This document shows, piece by piece, positions 51,279-60,524 of a DNA stretch of 64,000 nucleotides. The notes beneath the pieces were generated by a model. It saw only the letters and a program-made list of their open reading frames with translations, was not told where the DNA came from and searched no databases. The DNA lies in the NCBI GenBank assembly GCA_019751875.1, contig JAIEMV010000005.1:62001-126000 (forward strand), in the 5' to 3' direction. The translations under genes and the position numbers were made by a program. The stretch is from Hyphomicrobium sp. Lineage in GTDB: Bacteria; Pseudomonadota; Alphaproteobacteria; Rhizobiales; Hyphomicrobiaceae. The stretch's first letter is position 1; the number at the start of each line of letters is the position of its first letter.

Positions 51279-52889
51279 ATGGCCGATATCGTGATCGTCA
51301 ACCCTCGCTTCGGCGTGTCCTTCTGGGGCATGGAGCAGTGCATGGGCCTGCTCGGGAAGCGCGCAAATCTTCCCGTCTCCTGCCTCGCACTCTTGGCTGC
51401 TCTTGTGCCGAAAGAGCACGATGTCACCGTCATCGATGAGAACGTCGAGGAGATCGACTTTGAACGTTTGGAACGGGCGGATCTGATCTGCCTCACCGGC
51501 ATGAACGTGCAAGGCCAGCGGATGCGCGAAATCCTCGAACGCGTCAGGAACATGAAGGCGCTGAAGGTTGTTGGCGGTCCTCTTGCAACCGTCGAACCGG
51601 AGGAAATCGAAGACCTGGCCGATGTGATTTTCATCGGTGAAGCGGACCTCACCTGGCCCGAGTTTCTAAGGGAATTCTCGGAGGGCCAGCATAAGCGCCG
51701 CTACGAGCAGCGCGAAAAGACGGACATGTCGACCCTTCCGCTGCCGCGCCTCGATCTTTTGAAAACGCAACACTACATGTTCGGAAGCATGCAGATCTCG
51801 CGCGGCTGCCCCTTCACATGCGAGTTCTGCGATATCATTGTCACGTTCGGCCGCAAGCCGCGCCTCAAGACAAGCGCGCAGGTGATAGCGGAATTCGAAG
51901 CCTATGTGAGCGCCGGCTTCAAAATTCTCTTTGTCGTCGACGACAACCTGATCGGCAACAAGAAAGCGATCAAGCCGATCCTGCGCGACATCGAGGCATG
52001 GCAGAAGCGGCGCGGATACCCGCTAGTGCTTTTCACCGAAGCGTCGCTTGATCTTGCCGACGATCCTGAGCTCATGGACTTGATGGGCCGTGCGAACTTC
52101 CAAAGCGTATTTATCGGCATCGAGAGCCCGAACGAGAAATCACTGAAGGAGACAAAGAAACTCCAGAATGTGCGCGCACGCGAAGGCACCATGCTCGAGC
52201 GCGTGCACCGCATCCAGGAGAACGGACTTGACGTCTGGTGTGGCATGATTGTCGGTTTCGATAACGACGACGCATCTGCCTTTGCCCTCATTCCCGAATT
52301 TCTTGAAGAGGCGCGCATCGGCAATGCCATGATCGGCTTATTGCACGCCATCCCGACCACGCCACTGCATGACCGGCTAAAGCGCGACGGCCGCCTCAGC
52401 AGTGCCGAAGATGCCGACCTGTTCGGGACCAATGTGGTGCCAGTGAACATGACGCCGGAGGACCTGCGCGACGGCTATAGGACCGTAACCCGCAAGGTGT
52501 ATGGAGCGCAGTCCTATTTCGACCGGATCGACAGGCTCTATATCGACAACAGATTTAAGTACGCCGCCCATCACCTGCCGTATTGGCGCGAAAGCCGTTG
52601 GCGTTACTTGCAGAAGATGGCCCGGAACTATGTCGGCTTCTCGGTTCTGGCTGCGCGACTGATGCGACAAGTCGAACATCCTCAACTGCGGCAGCGCTAT
52701 CAGCGACAGCTGATGCGCATTGTGCGTACGCGGCCGCTGGAGCCCGCTATCCTGTTCAATTACGCGGTGAAGGTGGCGCTCCATTACCATTACGCGTCGA
52801 TCGTTCAGGCAATGGACGCTTGCCCAGGCGTGCCAACCGCCGCGCGTTCGTTCTCGCGCATGCGGCGGCGCGAAAGTTCCGCGGCCTAG
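51279..52889 (+). CDS. B12-binding-domain radical SAM protein (DUF4070 type)
   Basis: A 536-residue enzyme. Residues 1-140 resemble a cobalamin-binding Rossmann domain (MADIVIVNPRFGVSFWGMEQ, VVGGPLATVEPEEIEDLADVIFIGEAD), without a DxHxxG motif, as usual for the base-off radical SAM group. The 4Fe-4S motif is C177-x3-C181-x2-C184 (SRGCPFTCEFCDIIVTFGRKPR). VVDDNLIGNKK, FTEASLDLADDPELMDLM and FIGIESPNEKSLKETKK follow in the order of the DUF4070 group, to which hopanoid C-2 methylase HpnP also belongs. The reaction is likely a methylation or rearrangement, substrate unknown. The start at 51279 has GGGAG upstream. No biosynthetic partner genes are adjacent. Confidence 0.8.
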   Translation: MADIVIVNPRFGVSFWGMEQCMGLLGKRANLPVSCLALLAALVPKEHDVTVIDENVEEIDFERLERADLICLTGMNVQGQRMREILERVRNMKALKVVGGPLATVEPEEIEDLADVIFIGEADLTWPEFLREFSEGQHKRRYEQREKTDMSTLPLPRLDLLKTQHYMFGSMQISRGCPFTCEFCDIIVTFGRKPRLKTSAQVIAEFEAYVSAGFKILFVVDDNLIGNKKAIKPILRDIEAWQKRRGYPLVLFTEASLDLADDPELMDLMGRANFQSVFIGIESPNEKSLKETKKLQNVRAREGTMLERVHRIQENGLDVWCGMIVGFDNDDASAFALIPEFLEEARIGNAMIGLLHAIPTTPLHDRLKRDGRLSSAEDADLFGTNVVPVNMTPEDLRDGYRTVTRKVYGAQSYFDRIDRLYIDNRFKYAAHHLPYWRESRWRYLQKMARNYVGFSVLAARLMRQVEHPQLRQRYQRQLMRIVRTRPLEPAILFNYAVKVALHYHYASIVQAMDACPGVPTAARSFSRMRRRESSAA

Positions 52890-52944
52890 GGTGTTGATGG
52901 GCGCCATACGCGAACATCTGCGAAAACGTGCATGTGACGTACGG

Positions 52945-53682
52945 CTACTCCGCCACGTGCAGATAAAGCGGATCAAACCCCGCGACCCGGACGAGTCCGG
53001 GCCAGTCAAGCACCGTCAACGTTCCCTGCCTGAACTCGCACAGTTTCAGCTTTCGCAGCCGTTGCAGCGCCCGGTTGACGGAAATGTGGGACATGCCGAG
53101 CGCTTGCCCCAATTGAGACTGATTGACGGGAAAGTAGCAGCTGTCCGCCGTCGTTAAGCCGTTCTCCCGCGCTCGAAAGTATTGCTCGCAGAACAAATGC
53201 GCCAGACGCGCGACGTGGCTGCGTGAATTGTTCGTGATGGCCTGACGAAAGATAGCTGCGTCGGTCAACGTCAGACGCCACAGCGCGAAGCAGATACTCG
53301 GCCGCCGATGAAGAAGCTTTTTCAGAGGTGCATGGGGAAAAAGCGCAAGTGAGGATGGACCGAGCCCGCAAAGCGAATGATCCATCACCTTCAGAAACAG
53401 CGACTGAACGTCCGGCAGATCGCCTGCGATATGAAATGATAGGTACTGCCGATCTCCGCTCGGTAGGGTGTGGTAGCGCGCGAGCATGCCGCTGATGATG
53501 AAGACTGAAACATTCGGATGATCGCCCTGGCGAACGACATCCTGCCCCGGATCGATCGTCTTCAGCCGGAATGGGAGAGACCGAATGGCAGCTTTGTCCG
53601 CGGCGGTCAGAGCGCCATGGTAGCCGGTTCTCGCAACCAACAGTTCCAGGGCGTCCAAGTTGCCGAATTCCGTAGTGTTCAT
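52945..53682 (-). CDS. Crp/Fnr family transcriptional regulator
   Basis: A 245-residue protein. An N-terminal cyclic-nucleotide-binding-like domain covers about 20-145 (KTIDPGQDVVRQGDHPNVSVFIISGMLARYHTLPSGDRQYLSFHIAGDLPDVQSLF) and a C-terminal winged helix ends with QSQLGQALGMSHISVNRALQRLRKLKLCEF. The cysteine set of oxygen-sensing Fnr is absent, so it is not an Fe-S Fnr. It is of the HTH_Crp_2 type common in Hyphomicrobiales. Divergent from the histidine kinase gene, with 112 bp between starts. Confidence 0.88.
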   Translation of the reverse strand: MNTTEFGNLDALELLVARTGYHGALTAADKAAIRSLPFRLKTIDPGQDVVRQGDHPNVSVFIISGMLARYHTLPSGDRQYLSFHIAGDLPDVQSLFLKVMDHSLCGLGPSSLALFPHAPLKKLLHRRPSICFALWRLTLTDAAIFRQAITNNSRSHVARLAHLFCEQYFRARENGLTTADSCYFPVNQSQLGQALGMSHISVNRALQRLRKLKLCEFRQGTLTVLDWPGLVRVAGFDPLYLHVAE

Positions 53683-53794
53683 TGATCAGGAACGGCAAAG
53701 ACCACAAAAGGTTCTGGCTGGCTTATCATTTGATAAAGCAAAAGCCGGTGTTGCCTTTTTATATCTCCGTATCAACCCGGAGAGGCGATCAGCG

Positions 53795-54847
53795 ATGACC
53801 TCCCCAGGCGTGGCAACGGAGAAGATGTTGCAGGGGGCCACCAGTAGGTCGCGCGGCGCAGCGGAGGAACCACCGGCGGCCAGTACATGGCCGGAGGTGG
53901 TAAAGCCGTACGCCATCGCGACAGGGCTCGTGGTCTTGGCCGCAATCGCCCGGCTCCTTTTGGGGCTTCTCGATGACGGTGTTTTGTTTTTCGCTATCTT
54001 TTTTCCGGCAATTCTCTTCACCGCGCTGTGGTACGGCAGGGCTCCTGCGATTTTCGCGACGGCGCTGTCACTCGCCGTGGTTTGGTACGCGTTCATCCCG
54101 CCGCAGTTCGAGTTCGCCTGGAAAGCCCGCGCCACAGCGGTCAATCTCGGTCTCTTCTGCCTGAGTTCCGGGCTTGTGATCTGGATCGCTGAAACTCATC
54201 GCAAGTTGATAGCCGCGATCGAGGTATCGGAGCGCCGCCGCCAGTTGCTCGTCGAAGAAATGAACCATCGCGGCAAAAACAGCATCTCTGTCGCAAGTAC
54301 GATTATATCACGCACGCTCCGTCACGATGCGGCGACCGCCAATCAACTCATTGATCGATTGCGCATCGTGTTCGCTTCCCCGGACATCTATGCAGACAAC
54401 GGCGACGTCGAGAGCCTGTTGCACCGCATCCTGCTGACGGAACTCAAGCCATATGGCACCGAACGCTTCTCGCTCAGCGGCGATCCCGTGCGGCTAAGCC
54501 CCCGGCAAGCGCGAAATCTTGCGCTCGTCATTCACGAACTGGCGACCAATTCCGCCAAGTATGGCAGCCTTTCTGTGGTCGACGGCTTTCTGTTCGTGTC
54601 ATGGCGCATGCAAGGCGACGAAATTATCATCGATTGGAAGGAGAAGGGTCGCGCGTCTGGCGCCAATCCGGAAAACGCGAAGGGATTTGGGACGCGGCTC
54701 ATTGAAACCATGGTCCGCGACTTGAAGGGCCGCATCCAACGCTTCGTCAGCGAGTCAGGTTACGCCTGCCGCATCCATCTTCCGATCGATCACAATGTGT
54801 TGCGAGAGGACAAAACCCGCGCGCAGGGTCCGCGGTACGGCGACTAA
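53795..54847 (+). CDS. HWE/HisKA_2-type sensor histidine kinase with membrane anchor
   Basis: A 350-residue kinase. A DUF4118-like membrane segment at about 38-135 contains several helices (IATGLVVLAAIARLLLGLLD, LFFAIFFPAILFTALWYG). The H-box around His158 (EEMNHRGKNSI) and the ATPase N-box VIHELATNSAKYGSL match the HWE/HisKA_2 group, which is abundant in Alphaproteobacteria and often tied to the general stress response. GGAGAGG precedes the ATG at 53795; the longer frame from 53660 overlaps the divergent Crp gene start. No response regulator is adjacent, so it is an orphan kinase. Confidence 0.85.
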   Translation: MTSPGVATEKMLQGATSRSRGAAEEPPAASTWPEVVKPYAIATGLVVLAAIARLLLGLLDDGVLFFAIFFPAILFTALWYGRAPAIFATALSLAVVWYAFIPPQFEFAWKARATAVNLGLFCLSSGLVIWIAETHRKLIAAIEVSERRRQLLVEEMNHRGKNSISVASTIISRTLRHDAATANQLIDRLRIVFASPDIYADNGDVESLLHRILLTELKPYGTERFSLSGDPVRLSPRQARNLALVIHELATNSAKYGSLSVVDGFLFVSWRMQGDEIIIDWKEKGRASGANPENAKGFGTRLIETMVRDLKGRIQRFVSESGYACRIHLPIDHNVLREDKTRAQGPRYGD

Positions 54848-54866
54848 GGATGCCTAAACTGAAGCG

Positions 54867-55658
54867 TTATTCAACGAGCTCTCGAGCCGCAAAGCACAGG
54901 TAATTGACGTCGGTGTCAGCCGAGAGCGACCAGGTGTCATTCAGCGGATCGTAGACAATGCCCTTGAACGTGGGCGCGCCCATACCCGCGGCGGTGACGA
55001 AGCCGGAGAGTTCCTCCGGCGTCACGAAGCGATCCCACTGATGCGTTCCGCGCGGCAGCCAGCCGAGCACATATTCCGCCGCGACGATCGCGAGCGCGTA
55101 TGACTTGAGATTGCGGTTGATGGTCGAGAGCACGAGCGCGCCCCCTGGCCGCACGAGGCTGGCGCAGGTTTTCACGAACGCACCCGCGTCCGGCACGTGC
55201 TCGACGACCTCGAGTGAAACGACGGCATCGAACTGAAGACCCTCCGCGGCCAGTTCTTCGACGAGTCCGACCCGATAGGTGAGATCAAGCCCGCCGCTCC
55301 CGGTCTGCCCCTCCACATGCGCCCGCGCGGCTTCCACATTTTCCCGCCCGGGGTCGAGGCCGACGACACGCGCGCCCATCCGCGCCAGCGGTTCGGATAC
55401 GAGACCCCCGCCGCAGCCCACATCGAGCACACGCAAGCCCTTGAGCGGCTTCAGTCCAGACGTCGTCAACCCGAAGTGCCGCACCAACTCGTCACGCACG
55501 AACGTCAGCCGCGCCGGGGCCAGCTGATGCAGGGGCCGGAACTTGCCCTTGGCGTCCCACCATTCCGACGCGATGCGCCGGAAACGCTCCACCTCGGCAT
55601 GGTCTAGATTGCGAGCGGGGGACGGGGCATCGGGCGGCATGGAATGAGAGGCTGTCAT
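54867..55658 (-). CDS. ubiG: 3-demethylubiquinone-9 O-methyltransferase UbiG
   Basis: A 263-residue SAM-dependent methyltransferase that performs the two O-methylation steps of ubiquinone synthesis. The start includes DHAEVERFRRIASEWWDAKGKFRPLHQLAPARLTFVRD, typical of UbiG, followed by motif I VLDVGCGGGLVSEPLARMG and VSLEVVEHVPD, then INRNLKSYALAIVAAEYVLGWLPRGTHQWDRFV. Divergent from lysC, the usual Hyphomicrobiales arrangement. Confidence 0.95.
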   Translation of the reverse strand: MTASHSMPPDAPSPARNLDHAEVERFRRIASEWWDAKGKFRPLHQLAPARLTFVRDELVRHFGLTTSGLKPLKGLRVLDVGCGGGLVSEPLARMGARVVGLDPGRENVEAARAHVEGQTGSGGLDLTYRVGLVEELAAEGLQFDAVVSLEVVEHVPDAGAFVKTCASLVRPGGALVLSTINRNLKSYALAIVAAEYVLGWLPRGTHQWDRFVTPEELSGFVTAAGMGAPTFKGIVYDPLNDTWSLSADTDVNYLCFAARELVE

Positions 55659-55884
55659 GGCGACGATGAGGGCCCTGCGCGCACCCGCTTGTCAATGCGG
55701 CAGTGCATGGTTGCCGTTCGCGACCGTTGACGTTAAGAGAACCCCGAACTGAACATTTGAGACCGGCGCGGCTCCTTTGACAAAACAGGGGCTTGGCTGG
55801 TCGCGGCCGTTCGGGGGCACTTCCGGGAGAGGTGATCATTCAAGGACCCGCGGGCGCGCGAACGGGCGCCGGGCTGGAGACGCT

Positions 55885-57147
55885 ATGGCTTTAGTGGTGA
55901 TGAAGTTCGGCGGCACCTCGGTCGCCAACGTGGAGCGCATTCGCAACGTGGCCGCCCACGTCAAGCGCGAGGTCGACGCCGGCAACAAGGTCGCCGTCGT
56001 GGTCTCCGCCATGGCCGGCGCGACGAACCAGCTCGTCGCCTGGGTCAACGACGCCTCCCCCCTCCATGACAAGCGCGAATACGACGCCGTCGTAGCCTCC
56101 GGCGAACAGGTGACCGCCGGCCTCACCGCCATCGTTCTCCAGTCGATGGGGCTGAAGGCACGCTCCTGGTCCGGATGGCAGATCCCGATCGAGACAAGTG
56201 ACGCACACGGCGCCGCCCGCATCCTGAATATTCCGTCCGACGAGCTCCGTGCTTCGATCGACGCCGGCGAAGTCGCGGTCATTACCGGCTTCCAAGGTAT
56301 TGATCCTGAAACAGAGCGCGTCACGACGCTTGGTCGCGGCGGATCGGACACCAGTGCCGTCGCCGTCGCCGTGGCGCTCAAGGCCGACGTTTGCGACATC
56401 TACACCGACGTGGACGGCGTTTACACAACCGATCCTCGCATCGTTGCCAAGGCCCGCCGGTTGCCGAAAGTCTCTTATGAGGAGATGCTTGAAATGGCAT
56501 CCTCGGGCTCAAAAGTCTTGCAGACTCGCTCGGTTGAATTGGCCATGGTGCACGGCATGCGCACCCGCGTTCTGTCGAGCTTCGTGCCGCCGGATCAAAT
56601 GCAGCCCGTCCGGCTCGACAATTTAGATGCTATCGGCACCACCGTTTGCAGCGAGGACGAGATCGTGGAACAGCAGGTCGTGAGCGGCATCGCCTACGCG
56701 AAGGACGAGGCGAAGGTGACGCTTTTGAAGGTCGAAGATAAGCCCGGCATCGCCGCCCGCATCTTCGGGCCGCTCGCCGACGCGTCGATCAATGTCGACA
56801 TGATCGTCCAGAATGTGGCGGCCGACGGCAAAGCGACGGATATGACTTTCACGGTTCAGGCCGCCGAATTGACCCGTGCGCTCGCCGTTCTCGAGGCCGC
56901 CAAGTCCGATATCGGCCACTTCGACGTCAAAGCGTCTGACGGAGTTGCCAAAATCTCTGCGATCGGGGTCGGTATGCGCAGTCATGCCGGAGTGGCTGCC
57001 CGCATGTTCAACGCGCTTGCGGAGAAGGGTATCAATATTCTTGCGATTTCAACGTCGGAGATCAAAATCAGCGTGTTGATCGACGCGGCCTACGCCGAAC
57101 TTGCGGTCCGGACTTTGCATAGTCTTTATGGTTTAGACGCGGAATAG
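55885..57147 (+). CDS. lysC: Aspartate kinase
   Basis: A 420-residue kinase catalysing the first step of the aspartate family (Lys, Thr, Met, diaminopimelate). The N-terminus VVMKFGGTSVANVERI is the kinase signature, GRGGSDTSAVAVA contacts aspartate/ATP, and two ACT-type regulatory units follow at about 265-410 (KPGIAARIFGPLADASINVDMIVQN; MRSHAGVAARMFNALAEKGINILAISTSEIKISVLI). Monofunctional, no homoserine dehydrogenase part. The ATG at 55885 gives the normal start. No lysine riboswitch was recognised in the 226 bp upstream. Confidence 0.95.
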   Translation: MALVVMKFGGTSVANVERIRNVAAHVKREVDAGNKVAVVVSAMAGATNQLVAWVNDASPLHDKREYDAVVASGEQVTAGLTAIVLQSMGLKARSWSGWQIPIETSDAHGAARILNIPSDELRASIDAGEVAVITGFQGIDPETERVTTLGRGGSDTSAVAVAVALKADVCDIYTDVDGVYTTDPRIVAKARRLPKVSYEEMLEMASSGSKVLQTRSVELAMVHGMRTRVLSSFVPPDQMQPVRLDNLDAIGTTVCSEDEIVEQQVVSGIAYAKDEAKVTLLKVEDKPGIAARIFGPLADASINVDMIVQNVAADGKATDMTFTVQAAELTRALAVLEAAKSDIGHFDVKASDGVAKISAIGVGMRSHAGVAARMFNALAEKGINILAISTSEIKISVLIDAAYAELAVRTLHSLYGLDAE

Positions 57148-57214
57148 ACGACGAGCACCCGGCGCGGCGGGAAACAGTCCCCCCGCGCGGCCCCGACGGA
57201 GAGTGGGCACGGTC

Positions 57215-59506
57215 ATGGTCACCAAGAGAGGCGAAGAGCCCCGCGTATTGCCGTCTGAGCCGGCGTTGCGCATCATCATGCGCCGGCTGCGGGATATCAT
57301 GGCCGAACCGGGCGACGGCCAATCACGTCTCGACAAGATCGTGCGCCAGATTGCCGGCGTCATGGTGGCTGACGTGTGCTCCCTCTACCTCAAGCGGCAG
57401 GACGGAACGCTCGAACTCTTTGCCACAGAGGGCCTGCTCCCCGCCGCAGTGCACGCCACGCGCCTGAAGCGGGGTGAAGGCCTCGTCGGCCGCTGCGCCG
57501 AATTGAACATTACGATCAACGAACCCGATGCACCGAAGCACCCCGCGTTCTCCTATCGCCCGGAGACCGGCGAGGAATTGTACCACTCGATGCTCGGTGT
57601 CCCAATCCAGCGCTCGGGACAGACGCTCGGCGTGCTAGTCGTTCAGAACAAGACGACGAAGGAATACTCCGACGAAGATGTCGAGGTGCTGGAATCGACC
57701 GCCATGGTCGTTGCAGAGCAGCTTGTCTCAGGTGCCGTCGCCGGCACCACCGCCGCACTCGAGATTTCCAGTTCGCTGGCCGCCGTCATCAAGGGCCAGT
57801 CGATTTCCGATGGTCTGGCGCTCGGCCACGTCGTGCTGCACGAAAGCCGCATCGTCGTGACGAAGCTGATGGCCGACGATCCGGTGCACGAACTGCGCCG
57901 CCTTGAAAACGGCCTCACCGATCTGCGCATCTCGCTCGACGAGATGCTGGCCCACGAACAGCTCTCCGCGGCCGGCGAGCACCGCGACGTGCTCGATGCC
58001 TATCGGATGTTCGCCCATGACAAAGGCTGGGAGCGCCGCCTGCGCGAAGCGGTCCAGGGTGGTTTGACGGCCGATGCCGCCGTCGAGCGCGTGTTGAACA
58101 ATACCCGCTCGCGCCTGATGCATCAGCCGGACCCCTTCTGGCGCGAACGCCAGCGCGACCTCGACGATTTGTCCGACCGTCTGCTGCGCATCCTGGCTGG
58201 ACGTCCGGGCGGCCCGATCGAGCCTGCCGAGATGCCGCCGGACACGATCCTCGTCGCTCGGACGATGGGACCGGCCGAACTTCTGGATTACGATCGCACC
58301 AAGCTGCGCGGTCTCGTCGTTGAAGACGGCTCGCCACAAAGTCACGTCGCGATCGTCGCCAAGGCGCTCGGCCTCGCAGCAGTGGCCCGCGCGACCGGCA
58401 TCGTGGAGCGGGCGAGTGCCGGTGACGCGATCATCGTCGACGGCGTGACGGGGCAGGTGCATCTGCGTCCGCAGCCGGAGGTGGTTTCCGCCTACAGTGA
58501 CAAGGCCCGCTTCCGCGCCAAGCGCCAGAAGCAATACGAGGCCCTGCGCGAAAAACCGGCAATCACGCGCGATGGTGTCCGCATCAACCTGCAGATGAAT
58601 GCCGGTCTCATCGTGGATATGCCGCATCTGGAGGAATCCGGCGCTGACGGCATTGGTCTCTTCCGCACAGAACTGCAGTTCATGCTCTCGCGCACGTTCC
58701 CGCGGCATGAGAAGCAGCTCAAAACCTACAGAACGGTTCTCGACGAAGCGAACGGCAAACCCGTGGTCTTCCGGGCGCTGGACATCGGCGGTGACAAGGT
58801 GCTGCCCTACCTGCGCCAGCAGAAAGAAGAGAACCCCGCGATCGGCTGGCGTGCAATTCGCATGTCGCTTGATCGCCCGGCCCTGCTGCGCACGCAGGTG
58901 CGCGCGTTTCTGCACGCCGCCTCCGAACGCGAACTGCGCCTGATGGTCCCCATGGTCTCCGAAGCCGCCGAGATCGATCTCGTGCGCGCCCAGGTGGACA
59001 AGGAAATCGGCATCATGCTGCGCAAGGGCGTTCCGCCGCCCAAGTCGCTGAAGCTCGGCGCCATGATCGAAGTGCCGAGCCTGCTGTTTGAACTCGACGG
59101 TTTGTTGCCTAAGGTCGATTTCGTCTCGATCGGGTCCAACGACCTGATGCAGTTCCTGTTCGCCGCCGATCGCACGAATGCTCGGGTCGGTAGCCGCTAC
59201 GACAGCCTGACGGTGGCCCCCTTGCGCGTGTTCGCCGAACTCGTGAAGGCCTGCGCACGCCACAAGACACCGCTGACGTTATGCGGAGAGATGGCCGGCC
59301 GCCCGCTCGAAGCCATGGCCCTCATCGGCCTCGGCTACCGCACATTGTCGATGGCGCCGGCTTCCGTTGGACCGGTGAAATCGATGATTCTGGGCTTACA
59401 CGTCGGCGCGGTGCAGCAGATCGTCGAACGCTTCGTGCGTGACGGCAAAGGCTCACTGCGCACGGAATTGATGCGCTTTGCTGAACAGAACGGCATCGAG
59501 ATTTAA
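57215..59506 (+). CDS. ptsP: Phosphoenolpyruvate-protein phosphotransferase EI-Ntr
   Basis: A 763-residue enzyme I of the nitrogen PTS. An N-terminal GAF domain spans about 20-160 (LDKIVRQIAGVMVADVCSLYLKRQDG), the phosphohistidine region is GSPQSHVAIVAKALG, and the C-terminal PEP-utilising barrel includes GADGIGLFRTELQFM, KVDFVSIGSNDLMQFLFAADR and the catalytic Cys in LTLCGEMAGRP. It passes phosphate from PEP to NPr and on to EIIA-Ntr, tuning potassium transport, nitrogen and stress responses. ATG 57215 chosen over GTG 57203. It is 67 bp after lysC. No other PTS genes are in the window. Confidence 0.95.
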   Translation: MVTKRGEEPRVLPSEPALRIIMRRLRDIMAEPGDGQSRLDKIVRQIAGVMVADVCSLYLKRQDGTLELFATEGLLPAAVHATRLKRGEGLVGRCAELNITINEPDAPKHPAFSYRPETGEELYHSMLGVPIQRSGQTLGVLVVQNKTTKEYSDEDVEVLESTAMVVAEQLVSGAVAGTTAALEISSSLAAVIKGQSISDGLALGHVVLHESRIVVTKLMADDPVHELRRLENGLTDLRISLDEMLAHEQLSAAGEHRDVLDAYRMFAHDKGWERRLREAVQGGLTADAAVERVLNNTRSRLMHQPDPFWRERQRDLDDLSDRLLRILAGRPGGPIEPAEMPPDTILVARTMGPAELLDYDRTKLRGLVVEDGSPQSHVAIVAKALGLAAVARATGIVERASAGDAIIVDGVTGQVHLRPQPEVVSAYSDKARFRAKRQKQYEALREKPAITRDGVRINLQMNAGLIVDMPHLEESGADGIGLFRTELQFMLSRTFPRHEKQLKTYRTVLDEANGKPVVFRALDIGGDKVLPYLRQQKEENPAIGWRAIRMSLDRPALLRTQVRAFLHAASERELRLMVPMVSEAAEIDLVRAQVDKEIGIMLRKGVPPPKSLKLGAMIEVPSLLFELDGLLPKVDFVSIGSNDLMQFLFAADRTNARVGSRYDSLTVAPLRVFAELVKACARHKTPLTLCGEMAGRPLEAMALIGLGYRTLSMAPASVGPVKSMILGLHVGAVQQIVERFVRDGKGSLRTELMRFAEQNGIEI

Positions 59507-59640
59507 GTTCGTCTGCGGCACGTTCGCAACACAAAGACTTGTGCCGATTTTTGACTTTGACTCCGCCCGCCGATTTACGATCTTTATGCGTGTTGAAGCC
59601 TCGGCTTGGCCTGCAGCATACGCGTGGTGAGAGTTTGTTG

Positions 59641-60411
59641 ATGCGTTCGACTTATGCGCCCACCGCACACCTGAATTTCGCGCCCGGCACGGGCGAGAGC
59701 GTACCGGGAACGCCTCCTGCGTACGATCCTGAAATCGCCAAGCTGTTCGGCGAACTCAGGCGCTACATCGGTCTTCCGATCCCACAGATCGCGCATCACA
59801 TCGCAAGCCACCCGAACGTGATCGCAGCACTCGAAGCAGGCCGCATAGATCTGCTGCCGCACTGGAGCGAAACCGCTCGCGTCGTCACGGCCTACATCGG
59901 TATCGCACGATTGGATCCCCGCCCCGCCTTGGAGCGCCTGTCCGTGCTCATGGGCGTCGCAAGGCATATGGCACCGATGGCACCTGTTGCCACCTCGTAT
60001 GCTTCACCTCCTGATGAAGCCGCATCACCCGTGGCCCGCATCCTGGGCCGCTTTGCCGAAGCCGCTGATCGCGCGAGAAACGCGGCTGCCGAGCCTAGCC
60101 TCCTCGCCGAATGGGCTGCACATCTAAAGGAAACGGCGAATTGTCTGAAGGCATCCCTGTGGAAAGCCCGCGCGCCGGTGCGATGGGTTATAGCCGGTGC
60201 GCTGGCTCTGATCGTCATAGGCTCCGCCGCGCCGTCCGGCGTCCTGCAAGCCTCTGTCGGCGGCATTTCTCAGCCGATATCCGGCCTCTGGCGCAAGATC
60301 AGCGGCCAGACGCAGCACGTGCGGATCATCATGCGCGACGGCTTGAAGTGGATCGAAGCCGACGATCCGCGCGAACGTCGCTCGGATAAATTGCCCTCGC
60401 GGCAGTCTTGA
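59641..60411 (+). CDS. Hypothetical protein with C-terminal membrane segment, between ptsP and prfA
   Basis: A 256-residue protein. The N-terminal about 100 residues are helical (DPEIAKLFGELRRYIGLPIPQIAHHIASHPNVIAALEAGRIDLLPHW), vaguely like a RodZ-type helix-turn-helix. A hydrophobic segment at about 181-200 (RWVIAGALALIVIGSAAPSG) follows, then a short outer tail. It would be a bitopic inner-membrane protein with a cytoplasmic HTH-like head. I have seen unannotated genes in this position in the order; function unknown. The start at 59641 is a guess between two ATGs; the frame is open from 59539. Confidence 0.6.
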   Translation: MRSTYAPTAHLNFAPGTGESVPGTPPAYDPEIAKLFGELRRYIGLPIPQIAHHIASHPNVIAALEAGRIDLLPHWSETARVVTAYIGIARLDPRPALERLSVLMGVARHMAPMAPVATSYASPPDEAASPVARILGRFAEAADRARNAAAEPSLLAEWAAHLKETANCLKASLWKARAPVRWVIAGALALIVIGSAAPSGVLQASVGGISQPISGLWRKISGQTQHVRIIMRDGLKWIEADDPRERRSDKLPSRQS

Positions 60412-60435
60412 GTTTATAAGACGGCCCCGAAACAT

Positions 60436-60465
60436 GGCGGCGCCCTGCCGAGGGTGGCCGCCTTT
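60436..60465 (+). terminator. Terminator upstream of prfA
   Basis: GGCGGC (60436-60441) pairs with GCCGCC (60457-60462), with an inner CCCT/AGGG stem, followed by TTT. It ends the transcript of the hypothetical gene and makes an independent prfA promoter likely. Confidence 0.65.
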
Positions 60466-60524
60466 CGCCGTTGATCGCCATATGGCGACAATCCTCACGC
60501 CCTGCGCATCAACCACAGTATCGT

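Noticed and set aside
55659-55884. Lysine riboswitch before lysC
   Set aside because: The gap is short and shows no five-helix core or terminator; only a weak promoter-like TTGACG at 55727-55732 was seen.
57728-59263. 511-codon open frame on the minus strand
   Set aside because: Opposite ptsP, His/Gln/Ala-rich, typical antisense artefact in GC-rich DNA.
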